Positions 9,620-18,819 are shown, counted from the first letter of the stretch. The stretch is 20,734 bases of DNA from Chara braunii (GCA_003427395.1 BFEA01000539.1:939815-960548), one strand, 5' to 3'. Notes: generated by a model not told the origin, from the letters alone. Translations and numbers: made by a program.

Positions 9620-10223
9620 GTGAGCTTACTCCCCATCCTCCCGCATTTTCTCTGAGTTTCCTCTTCCTCTTTCTCACACATACACATACGTATACACGCA
9701 AACACTCATGCACAAGCACGAGTGCTTTCTCATACACTCCACCTATACATGGCCGTGTACGTTCCCATGTTTTAGCGAGTGATTCATTCGATGTCGCTCG
9801 TCCTACTAACAAAAATGACTTGAGGCAGCCGCGGTGTTTATGTGCGAACACACACACACACACATAGACGTAGCATGCACCTTCTCTTAGTCTAGTGGTA
9901 GATTCATTCGATTTTGTTCATCCTTTTGATTGAAGTACCGGACTCCTGTGGCGAGATAGGAGATTGACCTGGTTTCTTCTCCTGTCCTCGTCATCACCAC
10001 CGTTGTCATGGCCTCATAGTGCAACGCGATCGTTCACGAAAATGCAGCACGCTGAGGCCACAACCCGCCGCGATGACGATCAACACAAACGCACATTACC
10101 ACGAGCAGGGTGGGTGCCAAGCCCAATCTCACAACATCATCGGAGGAGGCTTTGCAGATCCGGCAAGTCTTCACCGTCGAATATGACAAGCATCAGATGT
10201 AGGCCCGGTTAGGAATCCTTTCC
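9620..10223. other. Intron-like or intergenic stretch with CA repeat
   Basis: Holds a CA run at 9849-9866 and two copies of the motif GATTCATTCGAT (9781, 9901). The part 10020-10205 is less simple in composition and could contain an exon, but no single frame stands out; a 37-codon plus-strand frame from ATG 10073 ends in TGA. Confidence 0.4.
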
Positions 10224-10270
10224 CCTCCTCTCTTCTTCCCCTTCTTCCCCTTCTTCCCCTTCTTCCCATC
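10224..10270 (+). repeat. TTCTTCCCC tandem repeat
   Basis: Four tandem copies of a 9-base unit in a pyrimidine tract. Confidence 0.9.
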
Positions 10271-10536
10271 ATTCCTCTAATGCATTCCACCTTCGCCCGT
10301 CATCATGCGTATTTCTTTCTCCTTGCGCTCGTACCCCTTTCTTTAGTGTTAGTGCATCCTCGTTCGCGAGTGCTCCCTTCATGTGCCCGCTTCCTTTCAT
10401 CGCGCGGCCATCTACTCAACCTCCGCGCTTACGTCCCCCTGCATGTGACCTGCTGGCCCATACTCGGAACATCGCCGTCGTCGACTGCAATGCCATGTAA
10501 GCATCTCCTCCTCCTCTCTCGTTCCCTCCTTCTCTC

Positions 10537-10619
10537 CTTCTTCTTCTTCTTCTTCTTCTTCTTCTTCTTCTTCTTCTTCTTCTTCTTCTTCTTCTTCTTC
10601 TTCTTCTTCTTCTTCTTCC
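10537..10619 (+). repeat. TTC/GAA microsatellite
   Basis: About 27 almost pure TTC triplets. Gives poly-Phe, poly-Glu or poly-Lys in the open frames, which are not genes. A mirror-symmetric homopyrimidine tract of this length can form triplex DNA (known property of GAA/TTC). Confidence 0.97.
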
Positions 10620-10849
10620 TCGTGTGCCTCATCTTCCCTCGCGCGATCCACCTCCTTCTGTGCGGCCAACTTCTTCCCTTCGCATGGCCACCTTCTTCCT
10701 ATTTCTCCCCCTCACGCTATCTTGCCTGCCTCTTGCTCCGCGGACATCGCCCGTCCACGTCCGCGACGCTCTCCTTCTCCACCTACCTGCGCGTTGTTGG
10801 CGCGAATACCCTTACAAGGGTATCCGCCCTGGTTTTTGCAAGTGACAGA

Positions 10850-12400
10850 AAATGAATTTGGCTTAAAGTTAAGTATACCGCGCTAGGCGCGGCTGCGTCT
10901 GTGACCTGCGCTGACTGGATGGTTGACTATAATAGAGAGTGCGTGGGCGCGCAGGTTTAAGGCGCGCGTGACTCTTTGCTATTTTTTGATCATAAAGTCG
11001 GCGCGGACATCGGTCGTTTTGTTTAATATTATTTTTATTTATTTATTTTTGATAAAGCAGGAATTAGGGATATTTTCTCTTGATTGGTATGTTTGACCGA
11101 GGCGAGCGCGCGTGCGGAGAACGACCTCGACGACGATATCGGCAACGACGGCGCGACTTCGTGCGGTGAGCGGGGCATCGTAGGATGGTGCGCAAGGCAA
11201 TTATGGCACGGTGTAAGCAAGCCGGCGCGGGCACTGGGAACTGTGCAGCCGGTTTGTTGGCCCAAAGCGTCACGCCGCACTGCCGTGTATGGTACTCTGC
11301 GGGCGCTGGTCTCAGGCTTAAGCATAGCCATATAGGTTACGACATTGGGTTGATGATACGGAGGTTTGGGGATTGAGGCCAGTGGGCGTAGGCGCAGCAG
11401 TTGCAGCGGAGCGGCGTGGAGAAGATCGAGGGGGTTGAGGGCTCGACGAGGTTATCCCCCTCTGTTTTTGTTTATAGGCGCGGCGGAGGAGGGGGCCGAT
11501 CCGTGGGGCTCCTCGTTGATTCCCCCGCTTACTTTTATTATGTCTACCTTTTTCTGCTGTTTATTTTTGCTTTTATTCGCGTCCCGTTCTGGGACGCGGT
11601 ACCGGGCTAAGGCAAGGTCACGCGGGAGGTCTTATATTCACGGAGTTGCGAGAAGTGCAATTACAAACTATGTTCGTAGTTACGCTGGGGCCGCGCCCGG
11701 CGCCGGTTTGCCTGGGATGCTGTGCCGTGGGTGTGGCAGACACCCAAGAGCCTAGCTCAGTGGGTACGCCCATGAACTGTTGAAATACAGGCCCGTGTTN
11801 GNGCCCAGATGATGGAACTTGGGTCGTAAAACCAAGTACTCTAAATTTGCCTGCGACCGGGGCAGGCTGACCCCGTGACCCCGGTGCTGGTCCTTCGAAA
11901 TTNGAACTATGCAGAGAAGATTAGCGTNNCCNGTATGGAAGGGCGGCCCGCATAAAGGAGGGGAGAGTCGGGCGCCCTGGAGTTTTCCTCGCTACCCAGC
12001 TGGCGCGGGCTGTTGGAGACCAGCTGCAGCAGGGGATGAAGCCAGGCAGCGCAGGGCCAGCGGGGAGGCAACGGGCGACGGGCAAGCGGGGTGAGGCGCA
12101 GGTGGGGCGAAGGCAGGCCACGGGCGGAGTGTTGCGGGTAGCGGGTCGGACGCCCATCGGTGTGACGAACAGTAGAAGCAGCGAGCGGGCGGCCGGGGGC
12201 CAGGACAATGAGGTAGCGGAGCAGGAGTAGATCAGGTGAACCTGGCCCGGACCCCGCCCGGCTGCATTTGAAGCGAGGGAGCGTAGGGGAGGAGCTAAGG
12301 TAGGGTGAGGTGAGGTGCTAGCAGTGAGGGAGGAGCCAGGCAGCAGGCAGCGGTAGGCGGACAGTGGGGGAGGTGCTGCACAGCATAACGAGCTGCAGGG
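10850..12400. other. GC-rich block, no gene assigned
   Basis: CpG-rich sequence with several overlapping 60-130-codon frames on both strands and no way to prefer one. At 11752-11769 CTAGCTCAGTGGGTACGC resembles the A box of a tRNA, but no matching B box lies at normal distance. Ns occur at about 11800-11932. From 12000 to 12350 the plus strand is G-rich (repeated GGGCGACGGGC-, GGGTGAGG-like words). Confidence 0.45.
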
Positions 12401-12405
12401 TGGAA

Positions 12406-12440
12406 CGCACCCGGACGCTATCGGCGTCCGGATTCGTGCG
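12406..12440. repeat. 13-bp GC-rich hairpin
   Basis: Perfect arms CCGGACGC (12411-12418) and GCGTCCGG (12424-12431) enclose TATCG. The stem is continued by CGCAC (12406-12410) and GTGCG (12436-12440), with ATTC unpaired on one side. There is no T-run, so it is not terminator-like. Confidence 0.7.
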
Positions 12441-13100
12441 CAGATCGCGACGGGGGAGAGATAGTGATGGCGGAGGGGTAAGGTCGAGTGCGGGTGATTG
12501 AGGGTGGTTTTCGGCAGGAAAAGAAGTGAGCTCGGGGTTTAGCCCCGGACGAACTCGAAACTAATGTTAGTCTTAGTGAAAGATCGGTAGATTAGTTGTC
12601 AGTAGAGAAAGGAGGGTGGGACGAGCCATGGCGGAGGAGAGAAAACGAGAAAAATGGGCATATCTTGCCCGATTTTCGATGGATTCGGGGAGGGTAAAAT
12701 GGTCTAGGCTAGGGCAAATCCGATGGCGAAGACGGGACGACGAATGGTGGAGTGTAGTGGGAGAAAGGAAGAAAAGGTCGTGCGCGGAGATGGCGGAGAT
12801 AGCGGATGAAGAAAGGAGAAAGAGGAGTAGTTCACTCGATTCACCATGGAATCGAGCGGGGAAAGGGGCGATTTGGAGGTTTTCGGTAGTTGCGAGTTGG
12901 AATATGAGGTTAGTTTTTGTGATAGATTAGTAGATTAGAAGTTAGTAAGAAAATGGAGTGTGTGGATGAGGTTGGGGAGGAAGACGAACGGGAATGGAGG
13001 TTAGACTGATCACCCGTTTCTGGGCCGTATTCGGCAAAAGAAGGTGCAAATCTGGGGTTTTGGGAAGTTACGAGTAGGATGGTGAAGTTGAATTTGGGAA
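12441..13100. repeat. Purine-rich stretch with diverged duplicated words
   Basis: The words GTGAAAGATCGGTAGATTAG (about 12577) and GTGATAGATTAGTAGATTAG (about 12919) correspond, and GGTTTTCGGCAG / GGTTTTCGGTAG / GGTTTTGGGAAG recur near 12507, 12886 and 13056, suggesting an old duplication of roughly 350 bases with a partial third copy. A 104-codon plus-strand frame (12616-12930, starting near MAEERKREKW, rich in Arg, Lys and Glu) lies inside. I cannot support it as a gene because purine-rich DNA opens such frames. It could equally be the pyrimidine-rich strand of minus-strand introns. Confidence 0.4.
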
Positions 13101-13264
13101 ACAGGGTGTAGATTTTGTGTTATGCCGAACACAGGCTGCGCCCAGGGCAATAGCTGGTTAGATAAAGGAATGAACATACCCGTTATCTAGCAGGAGATTC
13201 ATTCCGATCTTCGTTGCCCTTGCAATTGAGGTAGCGTGTGGCCGACCACCGGTTGGGGACTTAT

Positions 13265-13479
13265 CTATAGGAGCGCTGCAGAAAGAGCTGATTGCCAAGC
13301 CATGAGGTAGGATAAAGGCGTGCTAATCACACTCGGGTTGGTGACGCACCTGCCCACGTTGTAGCCGAAGATTCATTCGATTTCGCTCCTCGCTCCTATA
13401 AGGATGGTGTGGGGCCAGCTGCAACGCTGAAGGCTTACCTGATGGCCGGTGTGATGCTCATTTGGGCGGCCGAAGCTCG

Positions 13480-13515
<36 letters not shown>

Positions 13516-13794
13516 AGGGAGAGAGAATTGGCACTTACCTCGGAGAGTCAAGTGATACGAGATGAACCAAGAGTTGAGCCGTGGTGTAAAACTGCGTGGT
13601 AGCCCGGCATACGATCTAGCCAGCGTAATCGCCCATGGAGTTAGCCCCATCTTGTCTCTTTGCGTGTCATAGTTGACTAGTTCATGGAGGGGGTCGCCAT
13701 GCTGCCCCGCTTTGTGATTTGAAGCGCCAGTGTGTTTTGGCCTGTAAGAATCTGGCCGATAACATAGCCAGAGGCATCGGGTGGGAAGAGGCAT
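13265..13794 (-). CDS. Spliced gene model, 125 codons, unidentified
   Basis: Exon 1 runs from 13794 (ATG) to 13539 and ends CCGAG/GTAAGTGCC. The 63-base intron 1 is almost pure CT and ends GCGAG at 13476. Exon 2 is 37 bases (13475-13439), ending ATCAG/GTAAGCC. The 89-base intron 2 ends GTGGGCAG at 13350. Exon 3 is 13349-13265, ending in TAG. Joining the three keeps one frame open: ...FISYHLTLR, SAAQMSITPAI, RCVTNPSVIS, ...SYLMAWQSALSAALL, stop. Middle part: GDPLHELVNYDTQRDKMG. No motif, signal peptide or family is recognised. Exon 1 could instead begin at an acceptor TTCTTACAG (13742), making this an internal or 3' part of a longer gene. It lies 0.8 kb from the inner end of E3. Two consistent introns argue for a real transcript; function unknown. 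Confidence 0.4.
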
Positions 13795-13966
13795 TACGAG
13801 TTGGTTTATGGGGCCAGGGTCGAAGCCGTTTTAGTGGTTTTTGTTGGTACGAACGGTAGGAGTTTAGGATCTGGAAACTCGTCTACTCGCCACTGAGCAG
13901 CTTGGCTTGTCGAGTGTAGCAGCAGGGGTAGAAAGGTTGAATACTTGCCTGCAGGTTGTAGGCTGC

Positions 13967-14281
13967 TTATCCGAATGGGGCGGCCGATTTCGGTAGGACG
14001 ATGGAGCAGGGAGCAAGTTGCACGGACAGAAAGGCGGAGTGGTGAGGTTGCAGGCAGGCTGGTGTGAAGCTCAACCTGCTCATTAAAGTACTATAAGTCC
14101 AGTCGGAGGAGGGTGCTGACCGAGACTTAGTGAGGACGACACAGCCGGTGGCTGGGCGCAGTCCACCTACCGCACGGTCGGCTAGCGACGTCGTTAATGC
14201 TAAAGAAAGGGAGAGGGTTGTACCTTTGATCTGCAACCCATGTCTTGAGCAGTGGTCTGTACGTGTCAGGATGCGAAGCAC
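13967..14281 (-). CDS. Possible upstream minus-strand exons, unidentified
   Basis: A minus-strand frame is open for about 104 codons upstream of the spliced model. It contains a donor-like AAAG/GTACAACCC near 14222 followed by a CT-rich stretch and AG near 14179, so it could be two exons. The frame after that AG reads ADRAVGGLRPATGCVVLTKS and continues to KSAAPFG before a stop. Rich in Ser, Leu and Pro; nothing recognised. It might belong to the same transcription unit as 13265-13794, or be chance in GC-rich DNA. Confidence 0.2.
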   Translation of the reverse strand: MLRILTRTDHCSRHGLQIKGTTLSLSLALTTSLADRAVGGLRPATGCVVLTKSRSAPSSDWTYSTLMSRLSFTPACLQPHHSAFLSVQLAPCSIVLPKSAAPFG

Positions 14282-14614
14282 CGCAAAGAGGCTAAGCCCG
14301 TTTGGGTGGGGTCGTTGCTGCGAATGGGAGAATCATCAGAGCGTCAACTGACAGTTTGACTTTTTATTGACAAAGTTGTTGCGCATTCTGGCCACCATTG
14401 CGGGGCCCTCAGGCGCGTGAAGGTAACAAGGTCCTCTCCTGGGAGTTGAGTTGTCCCTCTCTTGCATCTCGAGAGTCTAAAACCTCTTCTTCTGCCCTTC
14501 TTACTCTAAGTCTGGTCTGTTGGTTTTGAGAGGAAGGCGGCAGGCGGGATTGCAACCCGTAATCCGCGCCAAGGCCTCTGTGGGAGGTTCGCCCCACCGA
14601 TTGCGGGAGCTCTT

Positions 14615-14637
14615 CCAGAACTCAGGAGGAGTTCTGG
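14615..14637 (+). repeat. Inner-end hairpin of E3
   Basis: Perfect nine-base arms CCAGAACTC and GAGTTCTGG enclose AGGAG. Compared with the E2 counterpart (4527-4549, minus), stem positions 6/18 and 7/17 change from A-T to G-C and from C-G to T-A, and 3/21 and 4/20 change to G-T. Only the innermost pair is lost. Confidence 0.8.
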
Positions 14638-14914
14638 AGGCAGGGAACTCAGAGGTAACCATTGCTTTCCCTTATTAAACCCAGTATAACCCCTATCTAT
14701 GTACCTCCCTGTGTATTGGTTCACTGTATTGCGTGCAACCCTACTTTGACTTTGGATTGACTTTCAGGACACAAATCAGGCTAAGTAAGGGAATGTATGT
14801 ATAATGGCAGTTTCAGTTTCCTTGATTGCCTGAAAGCAGATTGTCACAAGGGGTTGCATCAGGGTGAAGGCTGGGAGCAAGGCAGTTTTGCTTGCGATTG
14901 AATAGGTCTTATAG
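14638..14914 (+). other. Anonymous part of E3
   Basis: Weakly alignable with E2 just inside its inner hairpin (pyrimidine-rich CTTTCCC...TATAACCC-like words). No gene seen. Confidence 0.4.
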
Positions 14915-15736
14915 GGTCACACATTGTTTCTAAGATGAATGGTCTGATTGCTATGTTTTGTTTTGTTTTCTCAAGGACCAAGCATCGTTTCTAAGATGAA
15001 TGACTTGGTTGCTGCGTTTCTTTAATTATGTCTTTCTAAGATAAATGGTCTGGCCATTTATTTCTGAGCGGCATTTCTTGCTTGACTTTTGAGGGTCAGA
15101 CATTGTTTCTAAGATGAATGGTCTGGCCGCTGTTTTACTTGGGTGGTTTCTGAACAATCTCTGGGTCAGATCCAGGGTGCTCTGCTTTTTTTGTGTGCTG
15201 AAAAGAGGAGAGTCGAGCATTGTTTCTAAGATGAATGACTCATCTCTCCTTGATTGTTTTTATTATGAGGGAGGATTCAGGGCCAGAGGACAAGACATTG
15301 TTTCTAAGATGAATGGTCGAAGTCCGAGGCCTCAGGACCATAATGAGAACGAAGGAATAAGATTTTCTATAATGTGGTATATATATGTACTTATATACGA
15401 ACAAGGCTAGTCAGACATTGTTTGTAAGATGAATGACCTGACTATAGCCTTATCACAAGTGAAGAGAGTATAATCAAGAGTTATAAGTGAAGGTAACTTG
15501 GGCCGACTGAGTATTATTTCTAAGATGAATGGCTCAGTCCTACGCTCATTCTTGAAGATTAAGTTCATAGAAGTATATATAATTTGGCTACTTAAACAGT
15601 TCAGGGCGACTAAGCATGGTTTATAAGATGAATGACTTAGTCATGTGCCCCAATAAAGAAAAAAGTAGTTGTGCAGCCTATTCGTGTATAACCAAGGCAG
15701 AGGGCTGACATTGTTTCTAAGATGAATGACCAATCC
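14915..15736 (+). repeat. Array of ~10 35-nt hairpins, constant loop and varying arms
   Basis: Units start at 14915, 14976, about 15026 (degenerate), 15094, 15211, 15289, 15409, 15505, 15608 and 15702, spaced 50-120 bases with unrelated spacers. Layout: seven-base arm, CAT (once TAT), TGTTTCTAAGATGA, ATG, one unpaired purine, seven-base complementary arm. Arms: GACTAAG/CTTAGTC (15608), GACTGAG/CTCAGTC (15505), GACCAAG/CTTGGTT (14976), GGTCAGA/TCTGGCC (15094) pair fully, counting G-T. AGTCAGA/CCTGACT (15409) pairs 6 of 7, extended by GGCT/AGCC. 14915 pairs 6 of 7; 15211 and 15702 pair 5 of 7. Unit 15289 pairs poorly except for outer GGAC/GTCC. Confidence 0.9.
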
Positions 15737-15939
15737 CAATGCCCTATGTAAGCCGGGAATAAAGGGTTAAATAATTGAAAAATTGTGAACTATTGTTTGC
15801 TAAATTAACTTGGGGTGGCGAAAGTACTTACCTTTGTGGTTTGGCCTGCATATGGCTGAGTGAGGTTACTACTTGGTCTGAGTTTTAGTTAACAGGTAGT
15901 TGCTTTAGAGGCTCGCCACGTGCTAGAGCGATAGGAGTT

Positions 15940-16350
15940 AGCTCAATTTCCGCATTTTTTTGCTAAGTTTTTTCTTACTTAGATCAGTTTTCACATTTTC
16001 TGAGATCTTTTGTTATACTTGGCTTTGTATAAATCTTGGTAAGCTACTTTCCCTACGGGAAGTGCTGCCGAAATTTCTGCAAATCCAAGGAGTAATATAA
16101 ATTTAAGACTTTTCAAAGTTCAACTTGTCTAAGGTTTGTATATGACTTAGTAAAAATATGGAAAGTCTCCTTTTCTAAAGGTAGTGCTGCCCAAATTTTT
16201 GCTAATTCAGAGAGTTAGACAAAATTGGACTTTGGAAAGTCAAAGATTATTTTTGGTTTCATATTCGGGCTGATATAAATTTTGAAAAGACACTTTTCCT
16301 AAGGGAAGTGCTGCAAAAATTTTCCTAATTTAGAGGAGATAGATTATATT
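15940..16350 (+). repeat. ~122-bp tandem repeat, about 3.3 copies
   Basis: The word AGTGCTGC recurs at 16061, 16183 and 16307, each preceded by ACTTTTCCTAAGGGA-like sequence and followed by AAATTTTTGCTAATT-like sequence and GAG-purine runs. A partial copy (ATTTTTTTGCTAAG) lies at about 15955. Units are diverged. Confidence 0.85.
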
Positions 16351-17000
16351 TTGACAGGTGGCGATTCTGGCGATCCACCCTGAATAGGGGAGATTCTGCC
16401 ATTGGTCTACCTTTGCTTTGGGAACTGCTTGAGGGTAGACTTAGGCTTAGTTAATCATGATTATTTGAGTAAGATCGTGATATGGGGACTATTCTCCATG
16501 GACTTATAGGATTAGCCTGGGATTGACCTGTCTTGTGTTACAGGTCCTCTTGACCGTTTGATTAAGGACTTCGACTAGTTTCAACTTGATCCACAAGGAT
16601 CATCTTCTGTTATCACTGATAACAGGTCGGTTGCCGATTCGTCGGTTTACGATTCAACTTCAATTCACTCCTGCCACTCAACCTAAAGGCTTTAGCCTTG
16701 AGATTTGAATTGTTTTGTTGTGTTTTTACCCGGACTTTATTGAATGGTCATCCAACAAAAGTACTGGGTATTTATTTAAGAGTTGCACGAGTGAGGTTTG
16801 TATGGCTAAAACGAGGGGTATGAGTGCAAGGAATGGTTGAAGTTGACCCCGTGTAGTGCGTGGACTCCTGGGTGAATCTTTGATGTGATTGCAGGTATGG
16901 TTGTGGTTCGGCTTCTGGATGTGACTGCCTGCGGCTACATACATATATGGCTGAGAGGAGTCCCACTGTGACTGTGAGAAGTGATCGTCCTATATAAATA
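16351..17000 (+). other. Anonymous part of E3, related to E2
   Basis: No gene. Contains an inverted pair TGTTATCA/TGATAACA (about 16607-16624) with the E2 counterpart GTTATC/GATAAC near 1927-1938 on the opposite strand. A TGGCGATTCTGGCGATCC stretch lies at 16359-16376. Confidence 0.5.
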
Positions 17001-17005
17001 AGCCT

Positions 17006-17007
<2 letters not shown>

Positions 17008-17036
<29 letters not shown>

Positions 17037-17037
17037 G
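17008..17037. repeat. TA microsatellite
   Basis: About 30 bases of TA with one G interruption, at the junction between the E3 body and the 1-kb terminal repeat. Confidence 0.95.
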
Positions 17038-17099
17038 TGTCTCGGGTATGCGCGCGGGCTACTGTGATCGCGCAGAAGGGTTAGCCAAACTATGGCTTG

Positions 17100-18105
17100 A
17101 GAGAAAAGGGAGATCCCCTTTCATCCTTCGCTTTTTAGAGGTTTTAGAGTCGGACGTTGGTCCTAGGTCGGGATTCAAGGTCCTTGTCCAGGACATCCCA
17201 AGCCCTAGACTCTGTAGGGAAGGAATCTGGTCCCGTGCAAAGCCTATTTGCCTTGCCTGCCGAGACGCTCAGACCAAAGGCCGGAGGTCTCGCGGCGGCT
17301 GCACGACGATTCCTTCAGCCGTGCAATGTTGTGAAGGATTAGACCCTCACAACACTTCGAGTCTGACGCTTGAGTGTCATAAGCGGTACTCGGATCCACG
17401 AGGGACCGCTTGATTATGGGCACTACATAGTACGCCATCATTGCGACTGCTTGCGTACGTTTGCATCGCGAGTCGATATGAGTTGGCCCTGCGTCCGCGC
17501 AGTTTTATACTAAGTCTCGCGCGTGAATCCTATCTGATTCACGCGTCGGAAAGTTAAAGAACGGCTACTAAGAGGCTAGGAGCGTTGTCGCGTTGTTTGT
17601 GTTGTGCCGTTTCGTGTATATGTGTGTGTGTTTTATTTTTGTGCTCGTAAAGTGGTATGCGCATGGTGTGTGGGATGCTTCCTAGTCAACCGACGACGAG
17701 CCGTGCTTGGGACTTCAGCCTCCCCAGGATGTCGGTTCGCGTGCGGGTCCGATAGGCGTATTACCACGCGTGCCCCCTATGCTACAACGAACGAGAAACG
17801 CCCTCGGCTGGTCCACCTCGGCGATTGCAACCGAGTAGCTTTCGTACTGTGGACTGATAGCTCGGCGGGGATACGCCCACCGAAGGGAGGTGACAGCTCC
17901 CGTAAGGTGGAGGTAAGTTGTGTCTCGCGTCGACCTTATCCTGTCGTAAGGGCTCGCGAGAGGTATGGCTGGCGCACTCGGCCGGAGNGGCCTAAGGAAG
18001 CTCCATTTGTATGTTTGCGGCAAGGTTGATCCAACTCCTGCGTGACGCGGCTGAGAGGGTCCCGCGCTGCCACGTGCGGTGCCGGACTGATGCGCCCGAC
18101 AGCGC
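17100..18105 (+). repeat. Distal end of E3 (copy 2 of the ~1-kb repeat)
   Basis: Matches E1 almost throughout with substitutions and indels. It ends at the same point as E1 (GATGCGCCCGACAGCGC against GATGCGCACGACACCGC), after which the sequences are unrelated. Unlike at E1, no inverted copy follows. One N at 17988. Open frames of 121-153 codons are not shared with E1 in a consistent way. Confidence 0.85.
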
Positions 18106-18187
18106 CCTTTTCTCCATTGCTGATTTTCATTTTCCTTCGGTCGAACGTATAAACGTCCACTTCTAGACTCGATCATGAATCCGTAAT

Positions 18188-18203
18188 TACTAATAGAAAT
18201 AAT

Positions 18204-18250
<47 letters not shown>

Positions 18251-18252
18251 TA
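18188..18252. repeat. AAT microsatellite
   Basis: AAT triplets starting 83 bases after the end of E3. Confidence 0.95.
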
Positions 18253-18698
18253 GATAAGATGAATGTATACTAGCGACTTTCCCGGCCTGATACAGTCGGA
18301 GTAAGACATGTCGTACCTGGGGTGATATTCACCTGACCGAGGTGACAATGATCATTCACAGTTAGGTAAATCTCTTCCTCTTACACATACACACATACAC
18401 ACCCATGCGTACTCTAAGATCCGAGCTCGGAGACGTATATCTCTGCTACCGGTAATTTCATTCGATTCGCTCACTCGATCGATGGAGGTAGCACGAGGGA
18501 ATCACGGGGTTGGAGTACGCTCATATACACAACCTACGTATGCACAAGTACAAACACACATCCTCACATGCACACTCATACATACGTATAGTACTGCTTT
18601 TTCCTTTGGTTCGGTGAAAGTTTCATTTGACTTTGTCATGTTTTTGTTTGAAGTGGAGTTTGTAAGGTAGCGAGTGTGGAGACTTACTTGCTTTCCAG
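18253..18698. other. Anonymous; CA/TA-rich, one GATTCATTCGATT-like motif
   Basis: Holds ACACAT-type runs at 18380-18400 and 18525-18590 and the motif TTTCATTCGATTCGCTC at 18456. A pyrimidine-rich stretch ends TTTCCAG at 18698, intron-like. AGTTAG/GTAAATC near 18365 could be a donor. Confidence 0.4.
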
Positions 18699-18806
18699 CG
18701 CGTTGCTCCGTGACGCCTTTCTGAAGATGAGGATAGCAGAGTCATCCTCACAAAACACAGTTTCACCCACCCTTCGTGGGATGAAGGCGCTGGAAGCCGA
18801 GGATAG
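18699..18806 (+). CDS. Candidate exon, unidentified
   Basis: Bounded by TTGCTTTCCAG on the left and by GATAG/GTGACA (18806) or CAG/GTAAGTC (18812) on the right, followed by a strong CT-rich intron-like tract. The frame starting at the second base reads ALLRDAFLKMRIAESSSQNT and goes on to GMKALEAEDR, then a TGA at 18808-18810. It therefore fits an internal exon ending at 18806 or a terminal exon. Composition is protein-like but no family is recognised. Confidence 0.3.
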
Positions 18807-18819
18807 GTGACAGGTAAGT

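Larger units (their letters stand above)
14599..18105 (+). mobile_element. Element E3: plus-strand, structured, noncoding repeat element
   Basis: Order: inner end GATTGCGGGAGCTC with a 23-nt hairpin (14615-14637); hairpin array (14915-15736); tandem repeat of about 122 bases (15940-16350); a stretch related to E2 (16400-16980); TA microsatellite; 1-kb terminal repeat (17100-18105) shared with E1. Its length (about 3.5 kb) and both end points correspond to E2 in inverse orientation, with strong divergence. No gag, RT, integrase, transposase or tyrosine-recombinase signature is visible. It may be a nonautonomous element, a giant inverted terminal repeat, or a transcribed structured RNA. Confidence 0.6.

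Noticed and set aside
10280-10855. 191-codon frame with poly-Phe, and overlapping poly-Glu and poly-Lys frames
   Set aside because: Products of the TTC tract; several frames are open on both strands.
11035-11755. Overlapping 60-130-codon frames in GC-rich DNA
   Set aside because: Competing frames on both strands; GC-rich sequence has few stops, and nothing recognisable is encoded.
11752-11900. tRNA gene suggested by CTAGCTCAGTGGGTACGC
   Set aside because: Only the A-box/D-arm part fits; the nearest TTCGAA is about 140 bases away and no acceptor stem forms.
14915-15736. Integron-type attC cassette array
   Set aside because: The hairpins have an extrahelical base and varying arms, but there are no cassette genes, no integrase and no attC core sites.
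16359-16376. TGGCGATTCTGGCGATCC as a retrotransposon primer-binding site following an LTR ending in CA
   Set aside because: It starts with TGG and follows a CA, but no second LTR, polypurine tract or pol gene is present, and E2 does not keep the sequence.
17100-18105. 1-kb direct repeats (with 1-1040) as LTRs of one 17-kb retrotransposon
   Set aside because: The interior holds no gag-pol, one copy is followed by an inverted copy of itself, the pair is strongly diverged, and the ends are not TG...CA.
17604-18176. 141- and 153-codon frames inside the E3 terminal repeat
   Set aside because: They run through an N on both strands and are not kept in the same way in E1.
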